The notes below the pieces were generated by a model. That model was not told the DNA's origin. It worked only from the letters and a program-made list of their open reading frames with translations, and ran no database searches. DNA of 64,000 nucleotides, from assembly GCA_037447655.1 (NCBI GenBank), contig JBBHKE010002370.1:199753-263752 (forward strand), in the 5' to 3' direction. Of this stretch, positions 50,101 through 62,078 are shown in pieces (the first letter of the stretch is position 1; every line of letters begins with the position of its first letter). The position numbers were made by a program, and so were the translations under genes. Source of the stretch: Zygnema cylindricum (taxonomy: Eukaryota; Streptophyta; Zygnematophyceae; Zygnematales; Zygnemataceae).

Positions 50101-53100
50101 GAACCAGAAAAGGACTAGCGTTAAGAAAAAGCCAATTGGCATTAATAATGTATATTGTGTTCAGAGGGCAGAAAATCCAGGATAAATTTAGTTTTATTGG
50201 CGTAATAGCGATTCCCTTTGTAGTTTGGTGTTGATGAAATATAGTGCACTGTTGTTGGGAGGTTCAGAAGAAGAGCCGGTGGAAGAGACTGTCGGCTTAG
50301 CACCGGATGTGGTGGAAGAAGCGCCTCGGGAACAGCCCACCAAAGAAAAGGTGTCGACTTCGAATGGAAGTGGAGGGGAGTCCAACTTTGCTCGCCCCAC
50401 TGGACGTGTTGTTGGCATCATCAAGCGTAACTGGAGACCGTGAGGAATTTTGTCTTTTTTATGTTTTTTTTGCGGGGACGTATGAAGGCATCAGGAATGG
50501 TGCCTGAAGTATGATTTTGTATGGTCACCAGAGTGTGGGTCTTAGTTTCCAGTCCGTAATAGTTAGCTTTCACCCGAAGAAGCTAGCAGCAGAGTAAGAG
50601 GGATGAGAGACAGGTTCTTGCATTAGTACAAGCATTTTATCTTGAAATGGGATCAGGATGCTCATTCGTCATGGTTTTAAAATTATATACCTGTGTTTGA
50701 CACATTCTATGATGACAAGCTTCAAGTAGATGAAAACAAGGATGATCAGAAGGAACCGGGATTGTTGACAGTGATTAACGTTAAGAAATATATAGCGTGG
50801 AGTTTTTTTTAGCGACGTGGATTTTCCAACCACTTACAAAATTCGTGTTAAAAAAAATAACAATTTGTAGTAGTAACGCTATTAAATGTTCCAGGGGGCA
50901 AAAAAAAAGGCATCGAATGAATGTTGTTAATATTAATAGCGACGGCGGTGTACTTCTGCAGGTATTGTGGCTCTTTGGAACCGATGAAGGTTGCTGCTAA
51001 GACCGGGTCGACCCAATCTGCTCTATTCAGCTGCGCGGACAGAAGAATACCCAAGATTCGCATTCAAACACGTCAACTGGAAACTCTCCTTAGCAAGAGG
51101 ATTATGGTTGCCGTTGACACTTGGGAACGAACAAGCGCATATCCTTCAGGCCACTACGTGCGGACACTTGGCGACATCGGGGATAAGGCGACGGAGACTG
51201 AGGTGAGATTGTGTACCATGCATGCTTCCATGACTTCTTTACCTTAATCGACATATTGTTTGTATTCTATTGCCTTCAGGGCTTGCCTCACAGTTAGATG
51301 CATGTCTCGAGTTTTGTGGTTTCTTCCATCCCTTGATGCTAGGAATTGTCAAGGCAACTGCAGTCCTGGCAAAATTGGAATTATTGTAGCACATTGTGAG
51401 ATTTATTGTCATCTGTGAGAGGGAGAGGGAGAGGGAGGGAGAGCGGGAGGGGGAGGGGGGTGGGGAGGGAGAGAGGGCATGCTAACAGCTGTCCGGCGTG
51501 GCCCTGCAGGTGGTGTTGATTGAGAACGATATCAACACACGCCCTTTTACCGAACAAGTCCTTGCCTGTTTGCCTCCTCTTCCATGGTCCATGCCTCCAG
51601 AGGAACTGAAGTCACCCACACGAGCAGATTTGCGCAATGTGGGGTGCTTCAGCGTTGACCCGCCCGGTAAATGGCTGTGTTCCACTTCCCTGGTTGGGGC
51701 TGTAAAAGGAGAGTTGTTTTTTCTTGTGAAAATTCGCTTCTGTCAGAGGTCTTTTTGGAGATCAGTTGGGAAACATTGGCCATAGATATGGAAATCGGAG
51801 GAGAATTGCACAAGCTAGGATAATGCAAAGAGGACAAGCAAGGAATTTATCATTCAAGCGACGTGCTTGTCCATTGATGCTTCCTCTCTTTTAAGGACTT
51901 CCGGCCACTCCTTGAGCATTCAACAGAGTCATAGATGTCTTTTTGGCCGCCCTTTCATTGCCAGCCTGTACCCTTTGATTCGCCGACAGGCTTTTCTCTT
52001 CTTGTCGAGGGTATCCGCTATTTAGGCTGTTGTATGATATTTTGTATTGAGTATTCTCCTAGGTTTAAGTGAGACGTCTCAGGGCTTTTTTTGTCGGGCG
52101 ATCAAATTGATCATAAAGATCTGAAAGAAGGGGGAGATGTGAAGGCAGAAGGGAAGAAAGAGACAGGGAGAAGGGAAGCAAAGCAGGTGGGCAAAAGCTG
52201 AAGAAGGAGAAGGAAGAAAAGAGGGAAGGAGGAGGAGTGAGGAGAGAGGGAGAAATGAGCTGACCAGAACCACTGTTTGCTAAAATTAGTAGAAATTTCC
52301 TGGCAGGTTGTCGTGATATTGATGACGCTCTTCACTGTACAAGACTTCCAAATGGGAATTTCCAAGTTGGTGTCCGTATCCTTCTCTATGATTTCTGCTA
52401 CTGACAATATAGATTTAAGGAAGACCCGTCGACTAAATGGTCCCAAATCATTTTTATGTATGTGCCATCGTATTGAGATAGGAAAAACTTCCAGAAGTAT
52501 TGATCTTCATAACCTACCAGCTCCAATTTATTGTTTCGGCTCCTGCTGTCCATGGTTTCAATAATTGGAGTCTATACAAAGAAGATCTCCTATCTCTGCG
52601 AGTCTAATGCCGACAGATTGTTCTTTGATTCACTTGCATTACAAAGTTTGCACAATGATTTCAACTTTCTACAATAGCTGTACTACCCTTCATTCCTCAC
52701 CATTACATTTCCTTGACCATTGATTGCCAAATGGAAGACATTGCGGATGTTACAAACTTTGTTCTTCCCGCAACGCCTCTCGATGAGGAAGCTTCTCGAA
52801 GAGGCACATCAGTCTACTTGGTAGAGCGCCGTATTGATATGCTGCCTAAACCTCTTACTGAAGGTGTGGGAGAATTGCTTCACTCAAGTCTTTGTGATAT
52901 AATTTGCTGCATGTTCAAGCAAGTGAAAGTCCATCTGAACATCTATATTGGAGAGTTTACGTCCATAGCTTGGATGGCACTAATCTTGGACGTTTCTGGC
53001 TGGTGCAGATATATGTTCTTTGCGCGCAGATGTGGAGAGATTGGCATTTTCTGTTTTGTGGGTATGTTTTCATCCAACATAAACATAATGTTGATTCCGA

Positions 53101-56100
53101 CTATCTGACACAAACTCTGTAATCTTATTGTTGAGCGAGTGTGTGATAGTTGGCTACTGGTGTCTGAGACTTATACTTTTAGACTCTTACCATTTCTGAG
53201 CTCAGTGTGCTGATGTATGGCCCTTTACAATACACTTTTCAATACACTGCAGGAAATGACACCAGATGCGAAAGTCGTTTCAGCAGAATTCACAAAAAGT
53301 GTGATAAAATCTCGGGCAGCCATGTCATACCAAGAAGCGCAATCGATCATTGATGACATGTGAGACTTTTTGAAAAGACTTTTTGGTTTCGTCTCAGATT
53401 CTGCAATAATGCTGTGCCATGGAGTAACGACAAGTCTCTGGCTGTTGTTGGAGTATACCTGCCATTACTGGCAAGACATTGCTATTTTTGTTTTGTAAAA
53501 GAAAATGGTCATGTATGTAGAAGTTTTTCCTGTTGAATTTCAAGTTACGTTTGCATAACGAACCGACAGCTTCACTCTTAGGCTGATTTATTATTTTGCA
53601 TCATCTTGCAAATTTTGTTACTATTCATTAACTTCTTTTTTTTTGAAGGAAATAAGTCAAATTGATGTGGTCCTTGTATGGGGGAGGATAAATTGCAGCC
53701 ACGAGAAGGGTCCCATAGCAACTGATTTACGCAATATGAACCGTTTGGCAAAGGTGAGAAATATTTTTTTCAAACAGATGCTTGCTTTTATTTTCCTTAC
53801 GTTGACACATAAGTTATAGCACAATATTTGGAAAACCATTGTGCTTGGATACAAAGGCAAAAATTCTCTGAAAGTTGGGGACCCAAGTCCGTCGGTTTGT
53901 GATTAGTTGCTGAGCAGGTCCCTGAAATAAAGCTTGGCATATCTGAGGATACTTCTATAAAAGTCTTTGAAAGGCTTAGGCTTGGGAAAGATGATTGGAA
54001 ATTGAGAGTTTATGTGGTTGTTGGTTATGGCTGAAGATTATGAGGGAGCGCAGAATGCAAAATGGGGCTCTTACATTGGCCTCCCCTGAAGTCAAGTTTG
54101 TGATTGACACAGAGACACACGACCCTCTCGATGTAGGTGAGAACTTACAGACCCAGTAGGACAATAACTTAATATCAGGGCTCCTACACCAACTCGGATA
54201 TTTCCGGAAGTTGGATTTTCTATAGTGAGAGAAAGGTCCAGTATATGAACCTGGTGAGTTGAGACCAGTGAAAACTAAGAAGCGGTAGTGTAAGGGCTAA
54301 TTTCTGACAAATTGGATACCGGTATCGGTGGGACAGGAATGTATCAATTGCGGGAAACAAACCAAATGGTGGAGGAGTTTATGCTTGCTGCAAATGTAGC
54401 TGTTGCTGAGAAAATTTTAGCCCACTATCCCGCTTGTTCACTTCTTCGGTGGGCTGCTCTATTTCCATTGGCTCTTTGTAGTATTGTGGTTGTTTGTGTT
54501 TTGTTCTCTTTTTGGCGGGGATTAAGCAGAGGTGCAAATGTGGTTTATATCCAAAAATCACAGGGAGGGGGAGGGAAGGGGGGGGGGAGGGAAGAAGCGC
54601 ATCAATGTTCTTGCTAAAAATTTGAGCCTGAGAAACATTTGCAGTTGGCTATGCATTGATTCTGGTTTTGTGGATGTCTTTTGTTTTCTTCACAGCTTTA
54701 ACTGAGTCTCCGTCCTGTTAAGTTGCTTTTTGAGTGATGGTATTACAGGAGAATCCTTACGCCGGCTGCTTTATTATTGATTGCAGTCGGCATCCAAGTC
54801 CAACACCTAAAATGTTGGAACCACTTCTCCGTACAGCTACTGCGGTGGGAGTGAAACTGGACATATCGTCCTCCAAAGCACTCGCAGAATCCCTTGACCT
54901 CGCGGTGGTGAGTGGTTTGTATGGCCTCGTCTTTTTGGGAATAAGACTCTCGGACTATATTGTATTAGACAGAAAAAAATTCATGGTAAAGGAGGTCGTA
55001 GGAGGCGAAGCTTATCTGAAAGTATCTCTAAGACTGCGGGAAACGTGCGTTAGTTAGCCAAGATGGAGCATTTCTTATTTAATATCCCCCTGAGGATGGA
55101 GCAACTATGGTCAATTTTTGGCCTAGGATGCCGATTCTTTAATAAAACATTTGATTGTCAGTTTTTTTTGTCATTTTAGCTGCATGGGAACGTTGTCGGT
55201 AATTTCAATTTTTTGCCTTCATCTAATTGCTTGCTCCGTATTATAACCTCCGAAGTGGCATGCCGACTCCAAAGACCGCACCTTCACTACTCGCCTTTTT
55301 TGGAGTTTGTGTTTAACCAACTCCAAAAAGACGGCACGAAGTGAATGCATATAACATAGATTACAGTCACCTCTTGTTTGTTTGTTTGGCTACAATGCAT
55401 TAATGATGATTTTCACCTTTTTTTTGCAGTCGGACGACCCCCTTTTCAACAAGCTAATAAGGATTCTCACCACTCGCTGCATGACCCAGGTTGAGGGCAC
55501 CTCCTTCACCCAAACTCCAAAAAAAAAACTGTTTGCTATTGAAAAAGTGTAACTTTTTGAAAATGTGGTAAAGCATCTGACTGGAGAATTTGGACCGGGG
55601 GAAACAGGCTGTGTACTTTCCTAGTGGTGAATTGCCTGTGAACGAATATCATCATTATGGCCTCGCAGCTCCTGTCTATACTCATTTCACATCTCCCATT
55701 CGACGATATGCAGGTTTGATTACAATCACACAGCCTCTTTCACAGTCTCTGTTGTAGCTTTTAATTTGCCGTAGCAATACATATTGGAACTTTGTTGCTG
55801 GTCTAAGAAGTTTGAGAAATAGTGACCTAGAAAAGAACAATTTCAAGAATTCTGTCAAAAAATGCGTTTAGTAATGGCTCTATAGATTTGAAAGTTTATT
55901 GGACAACCAAAGAGTTCCAAGGCCAGTTTGTTTTTTTTTTGCCCTTTGACCACAAAATAGCGTTAATAGTGCTAATCATTTTTTTCTCAATGCTGATATG
56001 GAAAGCGGTTGAAAACTGTCATCGTTCGGAGCTTAAAATTAATATTACTAAAATATACCCTAATTTATATATTTCTTAACGCTTCTAGCGACTCCTGGTG

Positions 56101-57915
56101 TACCACGAGATTAATGTTAAACTCGGTCGACTGCGTTTTCGGTCTTCCGAATTCGGGTAACCGAAATTATAAGCCCTCGGGAGGCTAAACTAAACTTGCA
56201 AATATTTTGGGGTTTTTCCTTTACCATTCATAGGGTTTTTTCCTGTCTTTTATCCAAATAGAAAAAAGTTATAAACTGATGAAACTCCTCGAAGTGATTT
56301 GTCGCGCGGACATGTATCTCCCGAAATTGTCGCATGTCCCAAAACAGTGTGTGCCTGGTGTCTGAAGGAATATTTTCAGTCTGCGAGGGTCCTAAAACTT
56401 TGGTTTCATTTTTTTGATGAAACTCACCCGAAAATTTATCTGTGCTTGGTTTGGGACTACTTCGAACTTCATTTGTTTCAGTCGATCAAGAAAGTTTTGT
56501 TGGGCATAAGCTATCAGTTGTCTGTACAAACTTATGGTTTATGCTTATTTATTTGTTTTTATACTTATTAATCTGTGGCATTTCGCTGAGCCTTTTGCAG
56601 ATATTCTCGTACACCGTCTTCTTGCTGCCTCTCTGGATCTCAGCCCTCTCCCTGTCCAAATGTGGGACAAGGCAGGAACAAAAACGCTCTCTGACAGTAA
56701 GTTGTGACAGTACTTTAGCCTTCTCCTCAACACATGGAAAAAACCTTGTTTACACCTGCTTGATGACTACTAAAGATTTTAAGACTGCTTTCTTCAATGA
56801 TTTGTTCAAGCCATAGTTACAACTGAATGTTTATGAATAGTCTATGATTGTTTTTGCCAGACTGGTATATGCTGTATTGTCTAATTGTAAGCTTATTTTG
56901 TTAATGTAGATCTCAACTATCGCCATAGAAATGCCCAGATGGCTGGTCGGGCATCCGTTGAATTGTACACATTGGTGTTTTTCAGAACAAGGTAATTTCC
57001 GGACTTTCAACTCCCCTTGAAGTAAGAGTAACCTCTCCCAATGAGATGTATCGAGTCAGCTCTGTTCCCAAATTCTCTAGATCCGGATTCTCGGCTAATG
57101 AGTATTTGATCAGAACCTCTTCCGCCTCTCTCTGAGGAGAGGAAGGTTGTTCATTCTCCAAAGCGACCTGTGACACAGAGTATAGGAATCATCTTCATTT
57201 AAGCAAAATCAGTATTAATTAATTAGTATCAACGACACTAATTTTCTGCATGTGATGTGGCTGATTGCTGTCCACTCCCTTAAGTAGCGTTCTTTGTTAA
57301 CACTTTTTTTGATTTTTGGCCATAAAAAGTTTTGACTGACATAGTTCTTAACGCTTTTAGCGATTCACGGTGTACTTTTGGGCTAATGCCTGTCTGTCTC
57401 TGACTCCAGGCCCTCTGTGGAGGAGGCACGTGTCGTGGGAGTACGCTCCAATGGACTCATTGTGTTTGTTCCAAAGTAAGATAGTAAACCCACCCTTGTT
57501 TGACATTCATAGCAACTTCGTACGGTTCAAACATTGCTGCAGATGCTCTCAGTGATCAGTTTTCGGTGATGTACTAGGGCATTTTCAACAACTCTGTAAA
57601 TAGATATGCCTTCAATGCAAGAAGTGTGTGAAATATAATCAACAATCGTCTTTCCCCATTTTTTGCAGGTATGGCATTGAAGGTCCAGTATACTTGACTG
57701 CAAAAAACAAAGGGAAAAAGGATGCACCTGACAAAAAAGATGAGCAAATGAATAAAGAGGGAATATGGATAGTTGATGAGGAGCACCTCACAGTGGTATC
57801 CGAGGATGGCAAAAGCAAATATAAGGTGTTAGATAGAGTCACTGTGCGGATAGTTGTTGAAGAGATCCACATAGGCCGCCCCAAACTGTGTCTAAGTCTT
57901 GTGCAAAAAGACTGA
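44144..57915 (+). CDS. DIS3: RRP44/DIS3, catalytic subunit of the RNA exosome
   Basis: 24 coding exons join in frame to 966 residues, the normal family length: 44144-44197, 44471-44626, 44906-45063, 46053-46108, 46986-47108, 47470-47609, 48988-49231, 50268-50439, 50962-51202, 51510-51666, 52307-52375, 52738-52863, 53009-53061, 53253-53359, 53699-53753, 54037-54136, 54337-54448, 54787-54907, 55430-55489, 55608-55713, 56601-56696, 56910-56991, 57410-57475, 57669-57915. The small first exon supplies [18 protein letters not shown] before [10 protein letters not shown]. The PIN domain keeps the acidic residues D63 (VVDTNV), E91 (VLEEVK), D140 and D166 (LLTND). Cold-shock-like domains precede the RNB domain, which shows [14 protein letters not shown] (from about residue 497), [24 protein letters not shown] and HRLLAA. 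An S1-like domain ends the protein. It degrades RNA 3'-5' and cleaves endonucleolytically in the nuclear exosome. Both active sites look intact. Confidence 0.97.
45087..45180. mobile_element. CACCG-TIR MITE fragment in RRP44 intron 3
   Basis: GACACCGCCCATCGCTATTA matches one terminus of the MITE superfamily. A second inverted terminus is not clear, so this is a fragment or diverged copy. It starts about 24 bp after the exon donor. Confidence 0.45.
50004..50222. mobile_element. Short CACCG-TIR MITE in RRP44 intron 7
   Basis: The left end is TACACCGTGAATCTCTATTA at 50004. The right end is GTAATAGCGATTCCCTTTGTA ending at 50222. The element is 219 bp and non-coding. It ends 45 bp before the exon that begins at 50268. 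Confidence 0.7.
50925..50952. mobile_element. MITE right terminus abutting an RRP44 splice acceptor
   Basis: AATAGCGACGGCGGTGTA ending at 50952 is the right terminus of the CACCG superfamily. The acceptor AG of the next exon lies 9 bp further on (exon starts 50962). The left end is unclear; a diverged candidate is near 50766. Confidence 0.5.
51421..51475. repeat. Purine-rich (GGGAGA)-like tract in RRP44 intron 9
   Basis: Almost pure A/G on the plus strand, with runs of GAGGGAGAG and GGGAGG, just before the acceptor of the exon at 51510. Confidence 0.85.
56072..56103. mobile_element. MITE right terminus in RRP44 intron 20
   Basis: CTTAACGCTTCTAGCGACTC followed by CTGGTGTA matches the right terminus of the CACCG superfamily with a few changes. 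AATAGCGTTAATAGTGCTAA near 55957 might mark the other side. Confidence 0.4.
57345..57374. mobile_element. MITE right terminus just upstream of RRP44 exon 23
   Basis: TTAACGCTTTTAGCGATTCA followed by CGGTGTA is a good match to the superfamily terminus. It ends 36 bp before the exon start at 57410, so it borders the branch-point region. The left end may be near 57230 but is not clear. Confidence 0.5.
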
Positions 57916-59329
57916 GGAGAGTTACTTCCTGTTCAAGAATAATGCGAGCACCTTGGGTTTCCCGTTTGGCCTTCTTCATTTTGACATCACCTTTGCATTC
58001 CTTTGCATCTTTTTTTTTTTTTTTTTTTCTAGCGCTTTTGCTAGTGTTATTATTAGCATTGATGTTTTTTTTGCCACTTACATCAATGTTTTTCCACGCA
58101 CACTAGTCGGAGTTTTAGTCCGACGGTTGCGTTGGAATGATAAGTTCTTCCATGGCGGTGTACATGAAAATCAGACGTGTTCACGGAGAAAGTTGATTTA
58201 AGTGGCAAAAAAAACATAAACGCTATTAACGACACCGCATAGTATTGCATGCTTCAATGTTGTTGATTGCTTCACTATTTATAGTAAAGATTGTGATTAT
58301 GATGGCAATTCAGAAAGTACAGTATCGTCAATTTGATTTTGCTGTTTGACATCCGTTTGCAAAGAGCTGTAGGGAGAGTCGCTGGTCAATCGTCTCCCAA
58401 CCAAAACCAGTTGAAACCCAAACTAAGCCAACCTAACCGCTCAACATGAAGGTCCAAATTCAAACCTTTTGTGTAATCCAAGGCTCATTTTCTGCAGTGT
58501 GGGGAGCAAGGTTTCAATGGGAAAGATGATAGAACGTTTTTGGACCTTTGACAGTATCATTGGTTTCATTAAACTACAATGGAACCAGGGCCAGAAGTGG
58601 AAATGTGTTTAAGAAATGGGAATCAGTGTAAGAAGAGGAAACTTCCTTAGGCATCAAGGCATCTAAGTAACAGAAGAGACAGCTTGCTCCACAATTAATT
58701 AAAGCTTTAGGCTGAGAGCATTTCCGGAGTAAGAATAAATGTAAACCTGATGGAGAAGGTGGCATCCACCCAAGCAGTATATTGAGTAACTCAGGAATTG
58801 CGAAGACTCCAACAATAAAATGAATGCTAACCACTTTCAGCTGCAGAAATTATAGAGAAACCTACAAAGTTTTTGCTTGCAATGTATCGGAATGTTACAT
58901 CACAAACGGTTGCTATTTGCTACATCGAAAGCTAGAGGCTCCACAGCTTCCTGGAGGAACAAAAATATTGATTATCTGCAGCAATCATTCAATGTTGAGC
59001 AACGTTCGCCACAGGAGTCAAGAAACATTTTTGACCTCTCAACCCCATATAAAGCAACGATATGGAAGCGAGAAGGTTTAACAAGCTTGAGCGGCGTGAT
59101 TCGACATAAGTAAAAATTCTCTTTAATACAAACAGCACAACATTCTTTGCCTTCTAATTGGGAACTCATCACCCAAAACGTTTTATTCGAGCAGAAAAGT
59201 TTTTACTGGAACCTTTCTGGAAAAGAAATCCTTATTTGAAACCGGGAGCTGTGATGGAGAAGCAACTTCTACGTCTTTAGAGCAGAAAGGCCCGTGTATG
59301 AGTTGTTTCGCGATGTTTTGCCCCTGAAT
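57916..59329. other. Intergenic stretch downstream of RRP44
   Basis: It contains the MITE at 58010-58240 and a T-tract at about 58010-58028. The remainder shows no recognisable gene; ORFs at 58574-59113 lack conserved motifs. Confidence 0.5.
58010..58240. mobile_element. MITE of the GGATTGTCAATC sub-family, copy 2
   Basis: It begins with GCGCTTTTGCTAGTGTTATT and GATGTTTTTTTTGCCACTTA, and ends GTGGCAAAAAAAACATAAAC then GCTATTAACGACACCG. The centre holds GCACACTAGTCGG and GTCCGACGGTTGCG with inverse counterparts. It lies about 100 bp after the RRP44 stop. Confidence 0.65.
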
Positions 59330-61085
59330 CGGGTGCCCGAGGGTTCGATGTGTTTTTTCGAGTATGTTCTCTTATTGCTAGTGGGGATGTTCCCCCTCGG
59401 ATTTGTAATCTTCTCACGGCGTCCCGCCATGTGGTAGTCGCCAAACCTAATGGTGGGATCCGCCCTATTGCAGTGGGAGAGGTTTTATATAGATTGGTGG
59501 CTCATGCGATATGTATCCAACTCCAACCAGCTTTCCATGATTATTTCTCTCCTCATCAGTTTGGAGTGGCCACGAGAGGAGGTTGTGAGGCCGTGGTTTC
59601 GGACTTTGTTGGATGTACATCCGGATTGATTGGTCCTTCAGGTCGACGTTTACAATGCCTTTAATACGGTGGATCGGAACGTGATTTTTTTAGAGCTTAT
59701 GGCGGCTCTATCTCCGATTGTCCAATTATTCCCCTTTGTGAGGGCTTTCTATTCTTTGATAAGCAACCTTTCCTTCTCGGCCGATGGTGATCTCATTCCT
59801 CTCTCTTCTGCGTTGGCACTCCCCAAGGCGACCCTCTCGGCGGACCTTTGTTTGCCCTCACCCATTACCAAGCCCTTCGTGCTTCCGCATCCGCCTTCCC
59901 TTCTTGCCTTTTCCCTTCAGTTGCAGATGATACGCACATTATTGGGCCCAGAGAACAAGTCGTGTTGGCATATGATTTTTTCAAGAAACCTTTAGCCAAA
60001 CTCAACCTTATAGTCCAGCCTTCGAAGTGTGTTTTTTGGTCTCCTCAGGATATTCCATTTTCCTTAACTCCCCTTGCTGGTTTTCAAACCCCTTCTCCAT
60101 CCGATGGCATTTGTGTGCTTAGTTGCCCCCTTGGTTCGAATACTTTCGTGACCCAATTCCTTCATGATGCTTTACAGACAGATCTGGCCCAAGTGGACGA
60201 CCTTCCTCACCTTCCCGATCCCCAATTGGCTTTTGCTACCGCCCTTCTTACCTTACTCGTACTTCCCCTCCCACCTCAACGTTTTTCTCCACTCTCTCGG
60301 CTTTTGACGATCGCCTCATGGACATCCTCCACACTCTGCTAGATCGTGGGGCATTCGATGGATGTCCTCCACACTCTGTTAGGTCGTGGGGCATTCGATC
60401 GCGAGTCTGGGCCATCGGCCCGCATTCAGGCATCCCTCCCTATCTCTTCCGGGGGGGTTGGGTCTATTATCGACTGCTTGTGTTGCTCTCGCTGCCTATT
60501 TGGGAAGTTGGTGTCTTATTGCCTCTACGTGATGCCGCTAAGGCGAAGGAGCGTGATTATGCCCACCGGGACCCTATGGATGACTTTATTCCGATGGCGG
60601 TCGAGATCTTTGGTTGTTTGGGTGTTGCACTGGACGAGTTTCTCTGTAAATGTGCTCGACGTGCTTTTGAGCGCCGAGGACCTGGGAGCCCTCCTCCTTT
60701 GGTCCTTACTTCTTTTTAGCGTCAACGCTTATCTGTGGCTTTACAGCGAGTGCAGGCTTCTATTCTCCTCCGATCAGCTGTTGCGGTTATGGATCGTCGC
60801 CATGTTCCGGAACTTCCTCAACGTGCTCCCCCGGGCTGGGGGGGCTTACGGGGTTGATTTTCGTAGATGTTTAATTGAGTTGGGGTCAGGGTTGTAGTTT
60901 TGGTTTTGTGAGTTGCCGTGCTTTTCATTTTGAGTTTGGGTGCTTTTATTTTCCTTGTTGTTGTTTCCTTTTTTTTTGTGTGTCCCCGTCGCTCTCTTTG
61001 TTTTTTACTGTAGTTTTTCAGTTTTGGCCATGCCACCTCTTTTGTACCCCCGGACTCAGATGGTTTGCCATCGTGTTTTTTAATT
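59330..61085 (+). pseudogene. RLE-type non-LTR retrotransposon, broken
   Basis: Reverse-transcriptase blocks occur in order but in several frames. HVVVAKPNGGIRPIAVGEVL and HQFGVATRGGCEAVV come first, then LQVDVYNAFNTVDR (motif A), then GTPQGDPLGGPLFAL (motif B, at about 59815), then VADDTHIIGP (motif C, at about 59920). Frame shifts separate motif A from B. An internal deletion appears to remove the start of the endonuclease. The C-terminal block AKERDYAHRDPMDDFIPM with FERRGPGSPPPLVLTSF is followed by a TAG within an otherwise continuing frame. The 3' end bears the hairpin GATGGTTTGCCATC at 61059-61072, then a T-rich end. The element is an inactive copy related to 31028-31870. Confidence 0.8.
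61059..61072 (+). repeat. 3'-terminal hairpin of the LINE
   Basis: GATGGTTTGCCATC can fold on itself. Equivalent hairpins end the copies at about 31040 (minus) and 13036 (minus), with changed loop bases, which suggests a conserved 3' RNA signal. Confidence 0.7.
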
Positions 61086-62078
61086 TACTTTGCTTTTTTC
61101 TTTTTTGTTCTTAATCCAGAAGAAGACATCTGAAAAATTCAGTATGCCACACCTCACACACCAATGCTTCTTTTGGCAGGTCTTAGTTGCGTTTTGTCAG
61201 CTTGATTGTCATTTGCCCGACACAGTATTCCACAGAGTACTTTGGTCTGCTTCCGTTTCACTCATGTACTCAGACAAATCGCACCGAGCATTGTTCTTTA
61301 AAATTACTTGACCAATTTTCACTTCAGGCTTATAATTCTTAAGTAAATTGCATAACATGTAACGCTTAACACAGTAAAATGTGCTTGAAGTAAAGAACAG
61401 AAATCATCTCCTACACGCTGATTATGTCACTTCCAAAAATATGGAGGTTAACCATTGTCTTCCAATAAGGGCTATTTTCCTTGTTTTGCAACAGTTGTGC
61501 ATTCCAGCTCCAGAACAAGCTGAAACTTAGCCACATGAGAATCATAAGTCAGGAGAATTTAATTTGAATTCTAATTTATAAGGTTGAGATTCTTGCTTTG
61601 GAGCAAACTTTTGTCATTCGACAAACTGACATGACATGCGAGTAGACTATATGGCACGGAAACTGGTAAAGCAAGTTTATTTCGTGTAAACAGCAGGCAC
61701 GTCGGTTTCTTCCATGAAGGACACAAAAATATTAAGCCCATCTTGTTTACATTTTTCTTTCCTACTTCACTCGTACATAAAATAAGATGTAGTCCCATTC
61801 ATAGTAACATGACAACAAATGAAAAGACGGGTGTAAATAGTGTCATGACCGTATATGCATGACCTGAAGCGTTCAACCTCCTGTATGAACTCATGTAGTT
61901 AGCTAGCCTATTTCTAGGTGAGAAAAGGAACTTGCATGTAAAATAATAGATGATCAGTCAGCACCAAACTGAAGTCTTAAATCGATAAAACAAATAGAAA
62001 CAAAAACAAAAATAAAATAAAAAGAATAGATTAAACAAAAGGACCCCCACAATACATTTCTCGGCTCCTGGGACGCTG
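61086..62078. other. No gene recognised
   Basis: An AT-rich interval that probably holds the 3' UTR of the minus-strand gene ending at 62079. No conserved ORF is seen. Confidence 0.45.

Noticed and set aside
52368-52380. Donor one step earlier (GTTGGT or GTGTCC) for the RRP44 exon ending 52375
   Set aside because: These would delete residues from the highly conserved VGVHIADV block; the GTATCC donor restores it exactly.
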